64,000 nt of DNA from Xenopus tropicalis (lineage: Eukaryota; Chordata; Amphibia; Anura; Pipidae). The notes under the pieces are model-generated. The model ran no database searches. It was not told the DNA's origin and worked only from the letters and a program-made list of their open reading frames with translations. Positions 45,194-57,330 of the stretch are shown here, one piece after another (within the stretch, counting starts at the first letter, position 1; each line of letters starts with the position of its first letter). The stretch is taken from NCBI RefSeq assembly GCF_000004195.4, contig NC_030677.2, forward strand, positions 178,534,872 through 178,598,871. The letters run 5' to 3'. Position numbers and translations under genes: made by a program.

Positions 45194-45423
45194 TAGTGAT
45201 GAGCGAATCTGTCCCGTCTCGACTCGTCAAAAAAATTTCGAAACTACATGAAAATTCGCAAAACAGAGGAAAATTCACGAAAGGCGTTTGTCCTCCGTAT
45301 TTTTTGTCACCCACGTCTTTTTATTTGTTGCACGTGTCTTTTTTTTTACTCGTCTGCTCCTATTTTGACGTGGCAGCGACCACAACTTTTTTTGACGAAC
45401 AACTAATTTTTCGCTCATCACTA
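45194..45423. mobile_element. hAT-like TAGTGATGAGC element
   Basis: TAGTGATGAGCGAATCTGTC to AATTTTTCGCTCATCACTA. The flanks ACCAACAA and ACACACAC are not convincing duplicates, and the usual CCATGCCTGGC segment near the right end is absent. The copy is internally rearranged, or its two ends have different origins. Confidence 0.75.
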
Positions 45424-46329
45424 ACACACACACATATAACTGCTCAGTTAATTTGTGAGCACGCAGGTCAGATTCAAATGCAAACTAACTGAACAGTTAT
45501 GTCCCATGTGGCCCCCCTCAAGTCACTGACTAACTAAGAGGTTAGAGCGCTGTAAAGCAGGAAGTAATGTTCTGGCTATTATGTTAGACATCCACTCACT
45601 CCAGCTTTTTTAAGATTACATTTTGCCTAACTAACTATATTAGAAATATTTTTTATTTTGCACAGCCTATCTATTTAACCAGTTTCATTTTTACACTGAA
45701 CTGTTCCTTCAATACGATGGCTATTTCTCCCTTTTTAAACCCAACTCCTTCCTGCTAAGTGTTATATATTCCTCCAGTGATTTTGTCTGCTATAAAATTT
45801 TATTCTAATAGAAATTAGTACATTTAGTAAACCTAGCGCACAATTTCTGCAAATGACCCTGCCATTATAGCTGAGATAATGTAATTTTCAGTACAGTATA
45901 ATGAGGCTTGTGAGCTACACTACATGGACATGACCAAGTTTATTACCATTCATAATGTCCACAATGCACATATGACCTATGTCATAATAATAATAAAAAC
46001 AAGAGCAGAAAAGCAGGATGATTGTTTCCTGGGAAGCAATAGACTTGTTTATCCCTCTTTGCTTTTAATTTTTTAAGTGTTCCAAAAAGTGCCCAATTAC
46101 ATGATAGGATTTTCTGTGCCATCATTTTTTGTGTTCTCTGATGCTGAATGTTACTTTGCCGTTTAATATTACATTTACATTTAATGATGCAGCAGTCAGT
46201 GCCATTATAAAATGGACGTTACTATGCTATCTAAAGACAGAGTGGTCAGTGCCATATTAAGCTACACATTACCATGCACTTTAATGTCGGAGTAGTTAGT
46301 GATATTTTAACATGCATGTTTCTGCACAT
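45424..46329. other. Unannotated DNA
   Basis: Three loosely similar stretches (about 46185-46320: CAGTGCCATTATAAAATGGA, CAGTGCCATATTAAGCTACA, TTAGTGATATTTTAACATGC) suggest a worn tandem repeat of about 65 bp. Nothing else. Confidence 0.35.
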
Positions 46330-46332
46330 TTA

Positions 46333-46512
46333 GGGGTATATTTACCATGCTGTGTAAAAAATGAAGTGAAGCAATACTGGTGATGTTGCTCAGGGCAACC
46401 AATCAGCAATTAGATTTCAACAGTTAGAAAACCAAAGCAAAGCATCTGATTGGCTGCTCATCACCGGTAATGTTTTACTCCACTTTTTACACAGCATGAT
46501 AAGGGGTATCCC
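46333..46512. mobile_element. MITE, GGGGTATATTTACCATGCTG family
   Basis: TTA flanks both ends (46330-46332, 46513-46515). The left terminus is GGGGTATATTTACCATGCTG; the right end is rearranged (CAGCATGATAAGGGGTATCCC). The interior has CAACCAATCAGCAATTAGAT and CATCTGATTGGCTGCTC, i.e. CCAAT boxes in both orientations. Confidence 0.85.
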
Positions 46513-46515
46513 TTA

Positions 46516-47785
46516 ATGATGGGCAGTCAGTCTTTTACAGTTTGGCCTTATATGTAGGTGGTGTTAACATGGGCATGGCTTAAAGTGGGTGTGGTATAAA
46601 AACTGGGTGTGGTCAACACTGGCTTCCATTATCGGTCCTCCACCACATAGGCCTGAAAAATTCCAGAGCTCAATAACACAGAAGTTGAACTGATCTAGAC
46701 AGCTGCCAGTAGCCTGTTTCTAATACATAGGCTATATTTATGCTATTCACTATTATAAAATTGTATAAACCTTTTTGAAATCACATGTAGTGTTTTGATA
46801 GTTGCTACTCGTATCACTTTATTTTTGTCATCCCACACTAGGAAGTAGCATCTGACTGCCATATCCCACACCTTATGTAGAAAACAATTGCTATACACTA
46901 CACACTATATAGTTTAATAAGGAAACTTAAACAGTAATGCAGTACTAACAGGAATGTAGCAAAGCATTACATATTGCATATTGTAGTAGAATAACTGCAC
47001 ATTGTAAGCAATAACTGCCTTTGGGTACAACTACAAGGTTAGTTAATGGGCATTAACAACAGTACAAGACAGAAAAATGTTGTCTTTTCTTGGCATTTGA
47101 GACAGGTGGGTGGCTCCTGTATTGATATTATTAGTGAATCAAGAATCTCTAGGCAATAAAGAATCTTTGATGCTTGGCTGAGATGATGAATTATGCAGAA
47201 TGCTGACTTTTAGACTCATATTTAATTGTTTAATGTCATGGTTCTTGCTAGAGCATTGTTGCTTGAAAAATAAATTGAGTAATTCAATTAAACAGCTACT
47301 GAAGATACATCATATCAGATGTAGAAAGGCAATAACCCCAGCTTGAACTTGACATCCCATGCCGCTTCACTTATTTGACAAATGGATTCAGGAAAATAAT
47401 TGAAACACATGACTGCCGGCATAGGTCAATAATACTTTTTTTTGCCATTCAGCCTCTTAGCAGGACCCATTTGGTGCTTGCAATATGCTTTTCGGGTCAA
47501 AGATTGCATATGGTTGGTAAATCATACACTGTAAGCATTATTACTGAAACTGGAACTGGGTTAAATTGGCACTAATAAAAAAGAGAGTAGTTTAACATTA
47601 AATGCCAGTATTAAATACTATACAGTTTTCTTTCTGAGCAACATATTGAGGACTTTACATATATAATATTTCACTTCAATGATGAAAATATTTTCAATAT
47701 TATTTTTTCAAGTTCAAGACTTATTAAATCATAATTTTTAGTGAGTCTTGCTTTGCCCAATTGCTTCAGAATTGCACTTTTGTTA
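46516..47785. other. Unannotated DNA
   Basis: No feature supported. The longest frame is 66 codons (47375-47575, +). Confidence 0.4.
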
Positions 47786-47789
47786 TTAA

Positions 47790-48378
47790 AGGGATTCTGT
47801 TGTGATTTTTATGGTGTACTTTTTATTTCTAAATTACATTGTTTACATGGAAAATAATTCACTTCATTTAAAATTTTATTCATGAACCAACAAATGTATT
47901 TGTCTTTAAATTGTAATATTGGTGTGTAGGCGCCATCTCAGTGCATTGAGCTTTCAGAAGGAGCCAGCGCTACACAATAGAACTGTTTTCAGGTAAACCT
48001 ATTGTTTCTCCCACTCCCATGTACCTGGAGGAGTCCAAAGCTGGACTTGGATTTCTTAATATTGAGTTTTATTCTGATATTTACTGGGAGCTGCTATCTT
48101 GCTCCCTTCCCATTGTTCTGCTGATCGGCTCCTGGGGGGGTGTGTGAAATCACTCCAACTTGCAGCTCACCCGTAAAGTGAGACTGAAGTTTATCAGAGC
48201 AGAGGTCACATGGCTGTGGCATCCTGGGAAATGAAGAAGACGGCTAGCCCCATGTGAAATTTAAAAATTAAATATAAAAAAAATAGTTTGTGTTATTAAA
48301 AACGGATTCAATGCAGGATTCTGCTGGAGAAGCTTTATTAACTGATGTGTTTTTTAAAAAAAACATGACAGTATTTCT
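47790..48378 (+). mobile_element. T2/Kolobok-type MITE, complete
   Basis: TTAA (47786-47789), AGGGATTCTGTTGTGATTTT, GGTGTACTTTTTATTTCTAA, GTAGGCGCCATCTCAGTGCA and CCCACTCCCATGTACCTGG, ending AACATGACAGTATTTCT before TTAA (48379-48382). It is 589 bp with termini partly inverted relative to each other. It is the reference for the fragments at 8890-9181 and 53972-54522. Non-coding. Confidence 0.9.
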
Positions 48379-48382
48379 TTAA

Positions 48383-51300
48383 GTATTACGTATGTTTCAT
48401 ACTCATTGTCTGATCATGCTGAAACAGAGTTTCTGTATAGAGCTCATTTACTAACGCAGGGTGCAACACAAAGAAAAAAAAAAAATTGCTCACAAAATGG
48501 TGTCCCTCCAGATGCAATTTACAAGGATACTTAAATAAATGTATGCTTTGTCATACGCATACCTTGCACCAAATTGCCGGCTGTGTCAGCTTTGCCAAAT
48601 AAGTTGCAAATGCAAAGTTCAGTGTATATGGATGAAAGTGATCTCCAGGATTAACATTTACCTTAAGGGTGTATGACTTGTACAGCCCCATTGTGTGATG
48701 CACCTACACATGCAACTGACCTGCACCTGGACTCTGTTTCTGCCCCTGAGAGCATTGATATGGCAGAAATAGTGCAAATTACAGCCACACTTGTGCAAAT
48801 CAAGCAGAACTTGCGCATGGCTTACCTATGCGGACGCATATTTGTGTGATGGTCGGTAAATTATTTGCATTAACAATGCACTTTACTTTTCAGTTGCCTA
48901 CAGTTATGCAATAAAAATGCTACACTGAGTATGCAAACCATGGCATATTGCATGATAGATTTGTACTTGCTTCATAAATGAGCATTTATGCACCAGACTA
49001 TGGTCTGTTTGTGTACATTTGAGTTGCAATATTTGCAGACAGTACAGCTGACTAATAATAATTATTCACACAATGATGTTTACAGCACATGTACCACAAT
49101 GGAACATGAGCACTATGTCACTGTCAAAATAACATTTTAAACAGTTATGGGGGAATGTAATAAAAGTAAATGGGAAAAAATGTACACAAATAAAAATGTG
49201 CATTTTGCAATGTAATTTTGTTTATTAGACTGTTATTGCTTTGCTAATTTTGATGAACTTTTTAATGCATGCTTGAAGGTGACACAGTCTTTTGGAACAA
49301 ACACCAACTTTTTCATTAAGAAGTTTTACTATGTGTGCACTGTCGCAAGCAATAACTTTTGCAAACTTTCTTTGACTGTTGAAAGTGGTCACTAAACACT
49401 TTGCAAGTTTCCAAAGCCCAAACTCTGCACTTTTTTTTTCTATTCATTTTGTTTGCAGTTAAAGAGTTAAAAATAAATATTGGCATATTTACCACTGCAA
49501 GAAAAACCACCTATTGACTCCAATGCATTTGGCAGGAGAAAAACACCTATTGCTTCCAATGCTTTTAGAGTGAGAAAAAAACACCAATTGGCTCCAATGC
49601 ATTTGGAGAAATTCCATGCACATTACACAGGTAGGTAGCACTTCCAAGCGCTCTAGGGCTCCTGGGTTGGGTAAACGGCTAGTAGAAGAAGCTGAGGTAG
49701 CTCTTATATGTGTCCCTTACTGGACTGATGATTCACTTTTACATTCTATGCAAAAGAACACTGCTCTTGGCATTGCACCAACTTGTCTACTACAACATTG
49801 CATTATCCATCAAGCAAAGATGCTAAGAAAATTGAAAGTGACTAGAAAAACATCCTTAACAGCCTTAATAACCACTATACATATAGTTCTGAACACTTAG
49901 AACAGAACACTGGATTTCTCTTTTTACCTGTTCATTATGAGTAAGAATGTCATAAGAACCAATATAATTTCAAAATGTTAAAATATATGATGAGCACTGA
50001 ATTGCCCAAAAAATGTGCTCAGGGCTGTGGAGTGCAATTTGATTGTATAGCCTACCCCCCCCCCCCCCCAAACACACACACACACTTGGGATAGGCTAGC
50101 AGAGCAACAGGGGTGTTTTCTGCTATGTTCCATCAACCTCCCCCTCCTTCTTTATAAGAGGCTTTCCTTCCCTTTCCACTCTCTTTTGCTACAACCTGAT
50201 CTGCTTCTACCTGGTCATTCAGTACAGTGGCCCATACACCCACCCACCCTTATTTTTTTTCCTTATGAAAAATTATTATTAAAATGAAAAATGTAAAAAA
50301 AATATTATAGAGTATTTGTTCTTTCAACTGTTTTTTCGTATTGTCACAGTTTTTGTGTAAAATGTTTGCAGAACAGTTGTTGCTCTATGCATTGGCAGCC
50401 ATTCAGTTTTATATTTACATGGTTGTTAAGTTATTAATATCCAATATCAAGGTTTGTATTTCATTGTAAAATAAAGCTGTGGCCAACTCTCACCCAAAAA
50501 AGATGCATTCTGTGTTTTATTTGTGTAGTTTAGTCAAAGTTGTCCCAGCGGGCAGAGGGAGGAGATCCCATCTCCACAGTCCCAGATGACCATATCTAAG
50601 CACATTCTACCATAACATAACTATATTGTAGGCTGTAGGGTCACTTCCTCAACTTAATTTGCAGTAACTAATGGTTCCAATATAACGTTATAATAGTTTT
50701 ACTAATATACCAATAGTGAGGTCTGTCAGAAAAAGTACTATTTAAACCATCTATTTTCTATATATTCTGCATGGGAAATACACTTTGTGATATATAAATG
50801 CTATACTAATTTTTAGTAGCAGTAGCTGATATTGTAGCTTATCCATCTAAAAGTAGAAAATTAACTTGCATTTACTGTCCCATAAAATATGTCCCGTTAA
50901 GGAATATATGGTAATAAAAGTGATAAATGATGCCATGGGACACTTTTGACAAATATGCATTTAAAATAAAAATGTTGATGCAATTCTTTCAGTGATAAAG
51001 CACCTGTCAGATATGAGTTTGGGTTCTTAAGGGCACGTAGCTTGGCAAAATGCTAATTTGTATTGCATGGAGAAACTCAAATGAACAAAACAAATAATTA
51101 AGGATGAAAAGCAAATATCTGTGTAACTGAAAATATTGTAAAGGAGCAGAAGGAAAATAACTTTAGACAGTCTGAGCTCAAACAAAAGGCTAAAATGAGG
51201 GATTGAGAGACAAAGGTGTCATTTTATAGGTATCTGGATACAACAAGCAGTTCAGTAATTACATTTAAGATACATTTAAAAGGCTCCCCCACTGAAATAC

Positions 51301-52755
51301 TGATGCAGTATTCAATGTATGTTTCCAATATATATTAATTTAAAAAATGTCAGTCGTTTTAAATTACTGTATGTAATGTACTGTATGTACTGTATGTTAT
51401 TGCTATTAAAAGCAGTGTTTCCATTCTTTGCAATACTGGCTGGAACACCTGAATGACAGCAATATTTTGAAGATTTCTAGGGAGGGTGCTAAGCTGATAA
51501 CTTAAATGTTAAATGGTATTACATTTTAGCAGTTTTTAAGTTTTTCTGCAGGAAGAATGCCTAAACTTGTGGTTACAGCCCCCAACCCACATTCATCTAT
51601 TTAATTGTGGTTTTATGCCTTTAAAAATAGGTATGTCTAAACACATTCTCTCTCGTTCTCTCTGTGTTGGTACTAAACTGCCAAATCAGTCACACACTTT
51701 CACTGGACCTTACTTATAGTTTACTTACCCCCAGTCCGTATATTTGTGTGTTTTAGCAGAGTTATACTGCCGGAAGAATGATCAAAATTTCATGTGGTTT
51801 CACAACCCCCCGCACACAGCATTTTAATGGTGGTCTTGTGTATTGAAAAAAGGCTGGCCTTGGTGATCTCCCACCGATAAAACCTACAGTAGGGGAGACG
51901 TTAAGACATTCATTATTCCTCAAGGCACAAGTGCTAGAGAGTTTATGGCACAAGAGCATGCCCATTAGTGCTTAGTTACTGAGCACTTGAGCCTCAAGAA
52001 TTTATGCTCATTGCAGTGCAGTATTGAGGGGGCTCTCTGGCTCTCAGTGGGAAGAGCAATGTCAGGACCCTCCCTAACATGCATTTCTGAATGAGGCAAA
52101 AGTTGGGTGACAGGTTAGGGGTAGTGTCTGTGTGCCTTCCCCAAGCACTCAATTAAAAGGGACATGCTACAGGTCCAAAAAGGAATGAAGAGGCCTAAGG
52201 CCATTCTTCAAATGCCCCAGTCAGTGTGTAAAGTAAGAGGCAGAACCACATCAAATTCAATAGACTGTACAATTCAGTTTGGTACTGAATTTCTTCAAGT
52301 TTACACTGTGTAATATTTTGAATTGACTTTTAACATGCACCATGGCTCAATGACATTTTTTAAGTAGGTGTCTAATGCAATTATGTAGCCTTTAACTGTC
52401 TACAGCTAATTGTATAAAATGAATAATATTGATTCCATAGTCAATCGGCAGATAGGTTGAATTATATAGACAAAAAATTCATTAACATGTTTAGGTATAG
52501 ATTTCTGCATATAATGCATTTCCCGAAAGCAAGGTTAATTGTGCAACATAACCTTTGATGGATCAAAATAGTTTTCAGTGAAGAACACAAAAGGTCGGCT
52601 GGCTTTAAGCAGAAAGGGTAATCAGCAAACAATTGAGGGTTCGGTCACTGCTGGGCTGTCATCTGCTCTATGTGTATTTAGTGTATTAAAGCTACACTGA
52701 TTTATACTTTTCACTCTTTAATTTGTTGTCATTAGTCTATGCTTGGTAGAGATTT
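48383..52755. other. Largely unannotated, with simple repeats
   Basis: 49508-49606 is a worn tandem repeat of about 37 bp (CACCTATTGACTCCAATGCA). 50055-50069 is a run of 15 C followed by a CA repeat to about 50085. A 94-codon frame (49616-49900, +) is unrecognised. About 48440-48980 (CATTTACTAACGCAGGGTGC ... CATAAATGAGC) might be an eroded MITE. No exon is recognisable. Confidence 0.35.
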
Positions 52756-53026
52756 TGGGGCTCATTTATGTATCGAAGTGTAGTTGCGGTCCCTGCAATT
52801 TCCCCACAGTCAGTCGCATGTAACACCACTTCATTCCTTTGGTGAAAATGTGTTCCTTCCACTTCCGTATAGTTGTGCTTCCTGCCTTCGGTTCCAAATC
52901 GAGTGGCACCTATTGGTGCAGGGTTCCCCCCTGGAGCTACTGCCACCTTCTGACCAGGTGGCAGCTCAAGGGTTCCCTTTGTGCGCAGCATCAATAGGCT
53001 CAGCGCATTGGCTGTTTTATGTGGCC
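52756..53026. repeat. Possible MITE left end and body
   Basis: GGGGCTCATTTATGTATCGA resembles the GGGGCTCATTTATAAAG end at 56561 but no matching right end follows. The sequence is GC-richer than its surroundings (GGTGCAGGGTTCCCCCCTGG) and open in both directions for 85-86 codons without a recognisable product. Confidence 0.35.
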
Positions 53027-53029
53027 CCT

Positions 53030-53170
53030 GGTGACTGTGCCTGACCGTGCAGGACTAATCACCACTGTGACTGTGCCTGACTGTACAGTATCTTAATAAA
53101 AAATTTGGCCGACGACTTAGCCTGTGTTTTAGATTTCGGCCCCCTTATGTGATTGAGTTTGACACCCCTG
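53030..53170. repeat. hAT-like repeat fragment ending GAGTTTGACACCCCTG
   Basis: GACTGTGCCTGACCGTGCAG occurs, then again in slightly changed form, giving a short internal duplication. TTTTAGATTTCGGCCC and the terminus GAGTTTGACACCCCTG follow. The second copy in the window is 3738-3832. Confidence 0.6.
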
Positions 53171-53553
53171 GCCTAAAGATTCGGGTGCAGACATCACTCG
53201 CACGGCAAACATTGGAAATTAGGCCAGCTGGACTTTTGAGCGATTGCATCTCATTTACAACAAACTGTATTGTTGTGGAATATTTGATGAATCAGACGCC
53301 ATTGTGGTGGGTGCAATTGTGCCAAGTGCATCGCCCCCTCATGAGCATAATAATGCTTGCATGCTGGAAAAAAATTCAACATTGTAGGGTAAAAAACATG
53401 GTGATTGCGCTTGAAATTGCACTTTACTTACTGCACTTGTGGATGTACATGTGTGTTATGTGTGAGCTTGGTAGTATTTCCTTTTAATTTTAAATTAATT
53501 TGCAATATAAATGGAACCTAGAGTTAATCCTTTGGAGAATTATATTGCAAATG
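53171..53553. other. Unannotated DNA
   Basis: A 112-codon frame (53149-53487, +) begins inside the preceding repeat. I recognise no domain in it and treat it as chance. Confidence 0.35.
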
Positions 53554-53561
53554 CTTTAAGG

Positions 53562-53868
53562 CAGTGATCCCCAACCACTGGCTCTCAAGCAACATGTTGC
53601 TCACCCACCTTTGGATTTTGCTCCCAGTGGCTTCAAAGTAGGAGCTTATTTTTGAATTCCTGGCTTGGAGGCAAGTTTTGGTTGCATATAAACCAGGTGT
53701 ACTGCCCAACTGCACCTCCTGTAGGCTGCCAGTCCATTAATAGGCTTCCAAATAGCCAATTACGGCCCTTATTTGGCACACTCAGGACATTTTTTTTGTT
53801 TGTGTTACTCCCCAACTGTTTTTACATTTGAATGTGGTTTACGGGTAAGAAAAGTTTGGGGACCCCTG
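53562..53868 (+). mobile_element. hAT element with perfect 8-bp duplication
   Basis: CAGTGATCCCCAACCACTGG to AGTTTGGGGACCCCTG, flanked by CTTTAAGG at 53554-53561 and 53869-53876. The interior has CAAGCAACATGTTGCTCACC, GGCTTGGAGGCAAG and CAAATAGCCAATTACGGCCC. At 307 bp it is non-autonomous. A nested, end-deleted relative lies at 4138-4386. Confidence 0.9.
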
Positions 53869-53971
53869 CTTTAAGGAAATGTAAAACTTGTGGAACAAAA
53901 TGAAAAGGACAGGTCAGGCTAGTATTAACATTACTCCAACAAAATATTTTTCTGCACAAAACACTGGTAAA

Positions 53972-54522
53972 TGGAAAACACATCAGTTAATAGAACTTCA
54001 CCAGCAGAATCCTGCATTGAAATCCATTTTCCATTAGAAATTTCACATGGGGCTAGCCATATTCTTCATTTCCCAGGGTTCCACAGCCATGTGACCTGTG
54101 CTCTGATAAACATCAGTCACACTTTACTGCTGAGCTGCAAGTTGGAGTGATATCACCCCCCCCTGCCCCCAGCAGCCAATCAGCAGAGCAATGGCAAGGG
54201 AGCAAGATGGCAGCTCCCAGTAGGTATCAGAATAGCACTCAATAGTAAGAAATCCAAGTCCAGCCTGGGACTCCTCCAGTTACATGGGAGTAGGAGAAAC
54301 AATAAGTTAGCAGAAAGCAGTTCTAATGTGCAGCGCTGCCTCCTTAAAGCTCAGACTCAGGCACAATGCACTGAGATGGCACCTACACACCAATATCACA
54401 GCTAAAAAAATACATTTATTGGTTCAAGAATAACAATTTAAATGGTAGAATGAATTATTTGCTATGTAAACAGTGTAATTTAGAAATAAAAAGTACACCA
54501 TAAAAATGATGACAGTATCCCT
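53972..54522 (-). mobile_element. T2/Kolobok-type MITE, reverse copy
   Basis: The order is reversed relative to 47790-48378: AACACATCAGTTAATAGAAC, CAGAATCCTGCATTGAAATC, ACATGGGGCTAGCC, GGAGCAAGATGGCAGCTCCC, CCTACACACCAATATCACAG, and the terminus CATAAAAATGATGACAGTAT before TTAA (54523-54526). The left terminus is diverged or missing. Confidence 0.85.
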
Positions 54523-54526
54523 TTAA

Positions 54527-55100
54527 TCCCATGTGAGGTTGGTGGCAATCATTGCTTTTATTCCTATATGACAGTTTGCACTGATACAAATATCTGGCCG
54601 ATGATTAAACAGCATGGCCAATGGAAACCCATTAGGCAAATACTTCATCAAACTGCAGATTCTGTCCTTGAACAACTGCATTTTCATACCTGCCTGACAG
54701 ACATCTGGCCAATTTACAGACAGATATCCATCAGGCAGGCTGGTTGTTGGGCAACATACCTGGGCCAATAAGCTGTCAACTACAGGCATAGATGCCAAAT
54801 GATACCAACTTTGATTAGCTCCTGTCCTTACATGGTATAAACATTTACTGGAAGATTTATAGTGGGGATAAGGACCATAAATAAACAAATGCTTAGATAA
54901 TTCAAGAAACAATTTAAAAAAAAAGGTTAAGCAAACCCACTTTGAGTATTATAATTCTACAGTCATCTTGAAATATTGTTATTAAAGAAATGCAAAGGAC
55001 ATTTTTTTTAAAAAAAGGTTTAGCCGCCATTACTTACTACATGCTTCCCTACTCAACAAGTAAATTGCTGGTAAAGTCCATCTCACAACTAAGTAATTAG
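54527..55100. other. Unannotated DNA
   Basis: A 129-codon frame (54523-54912, -) starting MFLELSKHLFIYGP has no recognisable domain. The plus strand shows partial internal repetition (ATATCTGGCCGATGATTAAA, ACATCTGGCCAATTTACAGA), suggesting another dispersed repeat. Confidence 0.35.
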
Positions 55101-55102
55101 TA

Positions 55103-55430
55103 CAGGTATAGGACCCATTATCCAGAATGCTCGGGACCAAGGGCATTCCGGATAAGGGGTCTTTCCGTAATTTGGATCTCAATACCTTAAGTCTACTAAA
55201 AAATCAATAAAACATTAATTAAACCCAATAGGATTGTTTTGCATCCAATTAGAATTAATTATATCTTAGTTGGGATCAGTTACAAGGTACTGTTTTATTT
55301 CTACATAGAAAAAGGAAATCAATTTTAAAATTCTGAATTATTTGATTAAAATGGAGTCTATGGGAGACGGGCTTTCCGTAATTCGGAGCTTTCTGGATAA
55401 TGGGTTTCCAGATAAGGGGTCCGATACCTG
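55103..55430 (+). mobile_element. TA-flanked MITE, full length
   Basis: CAGGTATAGGACCCATTATC to GGGGTCCGATACCTG, TA on both sides (55101-55102, 55431-55432). This is the longest complete copy, 328 bp. All landmarks are intact, including GAATGCTCGGGACC, AATAGGATTGTTTTGCATCC and ATGGAGTCTATGGGAGA. Confidence 0.9.
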
Positions 55431-55432
55431 TA

Positions 55433-55931
55433 CTGTAAATAAGTACTATTATTAACATTTTCATGTAATGTAACTGCACCTTGGGATACAATGGTATCTC
55501 CTAGTGCGCTTTGTAATTGAATAAGCTGACTTTTCAGATAAATATTAGCATAGTCTTATCATTTAATTTAATTAATAATAAGAACCATAATGAAATATAA
55601 AAAAAATTACTTTTTATTTAAAGCTTAATAGAAGGAAGATAACAGAAAATGTAAATGTACTCGATTCGATTTAAGGTTTCGCTGAAAACCTATTAAGCAA
55701 AAATTTAACCATCATGCACTGTTACATTATATCAAAATGTTTTATTCATTAAAAAAATATACAATTGGGACATCTCTATCATGTGATATTAGGAAATTTA
55801 GAATATTTAACAAATGAAACGAATTCATAGTTTCACCGTAGCAGCAATAAGGCATCCAAATAAAAGCTTGCAATTTGTACCTTGCCGCTGATGGGAATAT
55901 AGACTGTGGGAATATTTGAGAATGTTATGGC
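55433..55931. other. Unannotated AT-rich DNA
   Basis: No feature is supported between the TA-flanked MITE and the MITE pile-up. Confidence 0.4.
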
Positions 55932-55983
55932 TTAAAGTGATACTGACACTAAAAAACTCTTAAAAAAAATTCATGGACATTTA

Positions 55984-56480
55984 GGGGAACATTTACTAAA
56001 ATTAATTTTTTTCTGGCCTTGAAAGTTGTATAAACTCGACATGGTAGCAATCAGAAATAAACTCGATCATCAATGTATTTATAAAATGACACAATAATGC
56101 CTGAATCGTTTGTACGAGTTTACATTTGAAAATCCCAAATTTTTAGAGTTGAAAGTATTGTTAAAACTCGAAAAAGTCAAGTTTAAATGGATGTTCGTTT
56201 CCGTGAATTCTCTTTATTTTTTTCGCGAACACGAAGTGCTCCAGCAGCCATTTTAGGAACATTGGCACTTTTGGAAACAATAACGTGTTTAAGTTTCACT
56301 TGAAACTTAAATCATAGATGGATTAACTTTCCCTTGAAACTGGGTGAAACTTAACTAAACATTAATAAATCACAAATTATGGGAGTTATTTTCGAAAAAC
56401 TTGAATTTTTCAGGGAACAATAACGAAAAAATCAAGTACCAGCGAAAATCAATTCATAAATTTAGAAATTATCTAGAAGA
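55984..56480. mobile_element. MITE nested in the T2-type element
   Basis: TTA (55981-55983) and GGGGAACATTTACTAAAATT open it. The body contains repeated AACTCGA / TCGAGTTT and CGAAAAAATCAAG motifs. The right terminus is eroded, so the right limit is approximate. Confidence 0.5.
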
Positions 56481-56560
56481 AAAAATCCGACTTTATCTCA
56501 AAATTGCTTAGAGGTCATGTTAATTATTTTTCACTGATAGGCCTTCTCATGGAGACACTG

Positions 56561-56998
56561 GGGCTCATTTATAAAGTTCACGCACACTGAACACATTTGC
56601 CCTGCCTCTGTTTATATTCATAAAACTGGACAAGATTGGGGCATTTAATGTGTAAAAGTAATTGAAAACTTTTTATTCGATTGGCCTTAAGAGTTTTTTA
56701 AATATAGCATAATCACAAATTGCGAATAAACTGAGCTAAACAAATTTTGCAAATTGCAAATTTATATTTGCAAATTGAAAATTGTCGCTATGTTGGTGCA
56801 CAACAAACACGCTCAGGGGCCACATAAACCTCAACCTCATTTGGGAGCCATTTGCAAATTTTTATGTGAAATGTGCATTTCACAGTGATTCGCAAAAACA
56901 TGAAACACCAGTGCAAAATGTAATCATTTAGCAGAAAACATGCACAAAACAACTATATGTGAATAACGTGCACTGCACAAACTTTATAAATGACCCCC
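56561..56998. mobile_element. MITE, GGGGCTCATTTATAAAG family, nested
   Basis: GGGGCTCATTTATAAAGTTC on the left, AACTTTATAAATGACCCCC on the right, ACT on both sides (56558-56560, 56999-57001). Removing the element and one ACT restores GGAGACACTGACACC of the host T2-type element, which fixes the boundaries. The interior is a hairpin rich in TTTGCAAATTGCAAATTT. Confidence 0.85.
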
Positions 56999-57330
56999 AC
57001 TGACACCAGAAATTAAGCTTTCTTTTACAATTGTCATAACACTGTCTTTGCACAATGCTTTATAAGTCTGATATAAAAATTATTTGCCCAGTGCTTTAAC
57101 ACCTCCAATTTCCATGTTCCTCTATGAGGGGGCGGCCATATTTGTGCAGCATTAGGCCGTTAGCATTAGAAGCTATAACTGACAGGCTGAGAAGGGACAG
57201 TCAGGTTGGCAAAACAGTCAGGTTTAGGAACTTCATGTAACAATTACTTACAAAAGAAGCCCTATCAGTGATCAACATGACCTACAGGGAGATTTTTGTG
57301 CACATTCACATTTTGAAGAGTAGTTTTTTA

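Larger units (their letters stand above)
55936..57330. mobile_element. T2-type MITE disrupted by two or more insertions
   Basis: TTAA (55932-55935) precedes AGTGATACTGACACTAAAAA. Pieces resume at 56503 (TTAGAGGTCATGTTAATTAT), at 57002 (GACACCAGAAATTAAGC) and at 57225-57330. There TTAGGAACTTCATGTAACAA, TTACTTACAAAAGAAGCCC and TATCAGTGATCAACATGACC are the inverted counterpart of the left subterminal region. The right terminus is interrupted at 57330 by the next element. Confidence 0.7.

Noticed and set aside
53149..53487. 112-codon frame as a small protein
   Set aside because: It starts inside a hAT-like repeat fragment and has no recognisable features.
54523..54912. 129-codon minus-strand frame as a gene
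   Set aside because: No domain recognised; the region shows partial internal repetition and begins exactly at the TTAA flank of a MITE.
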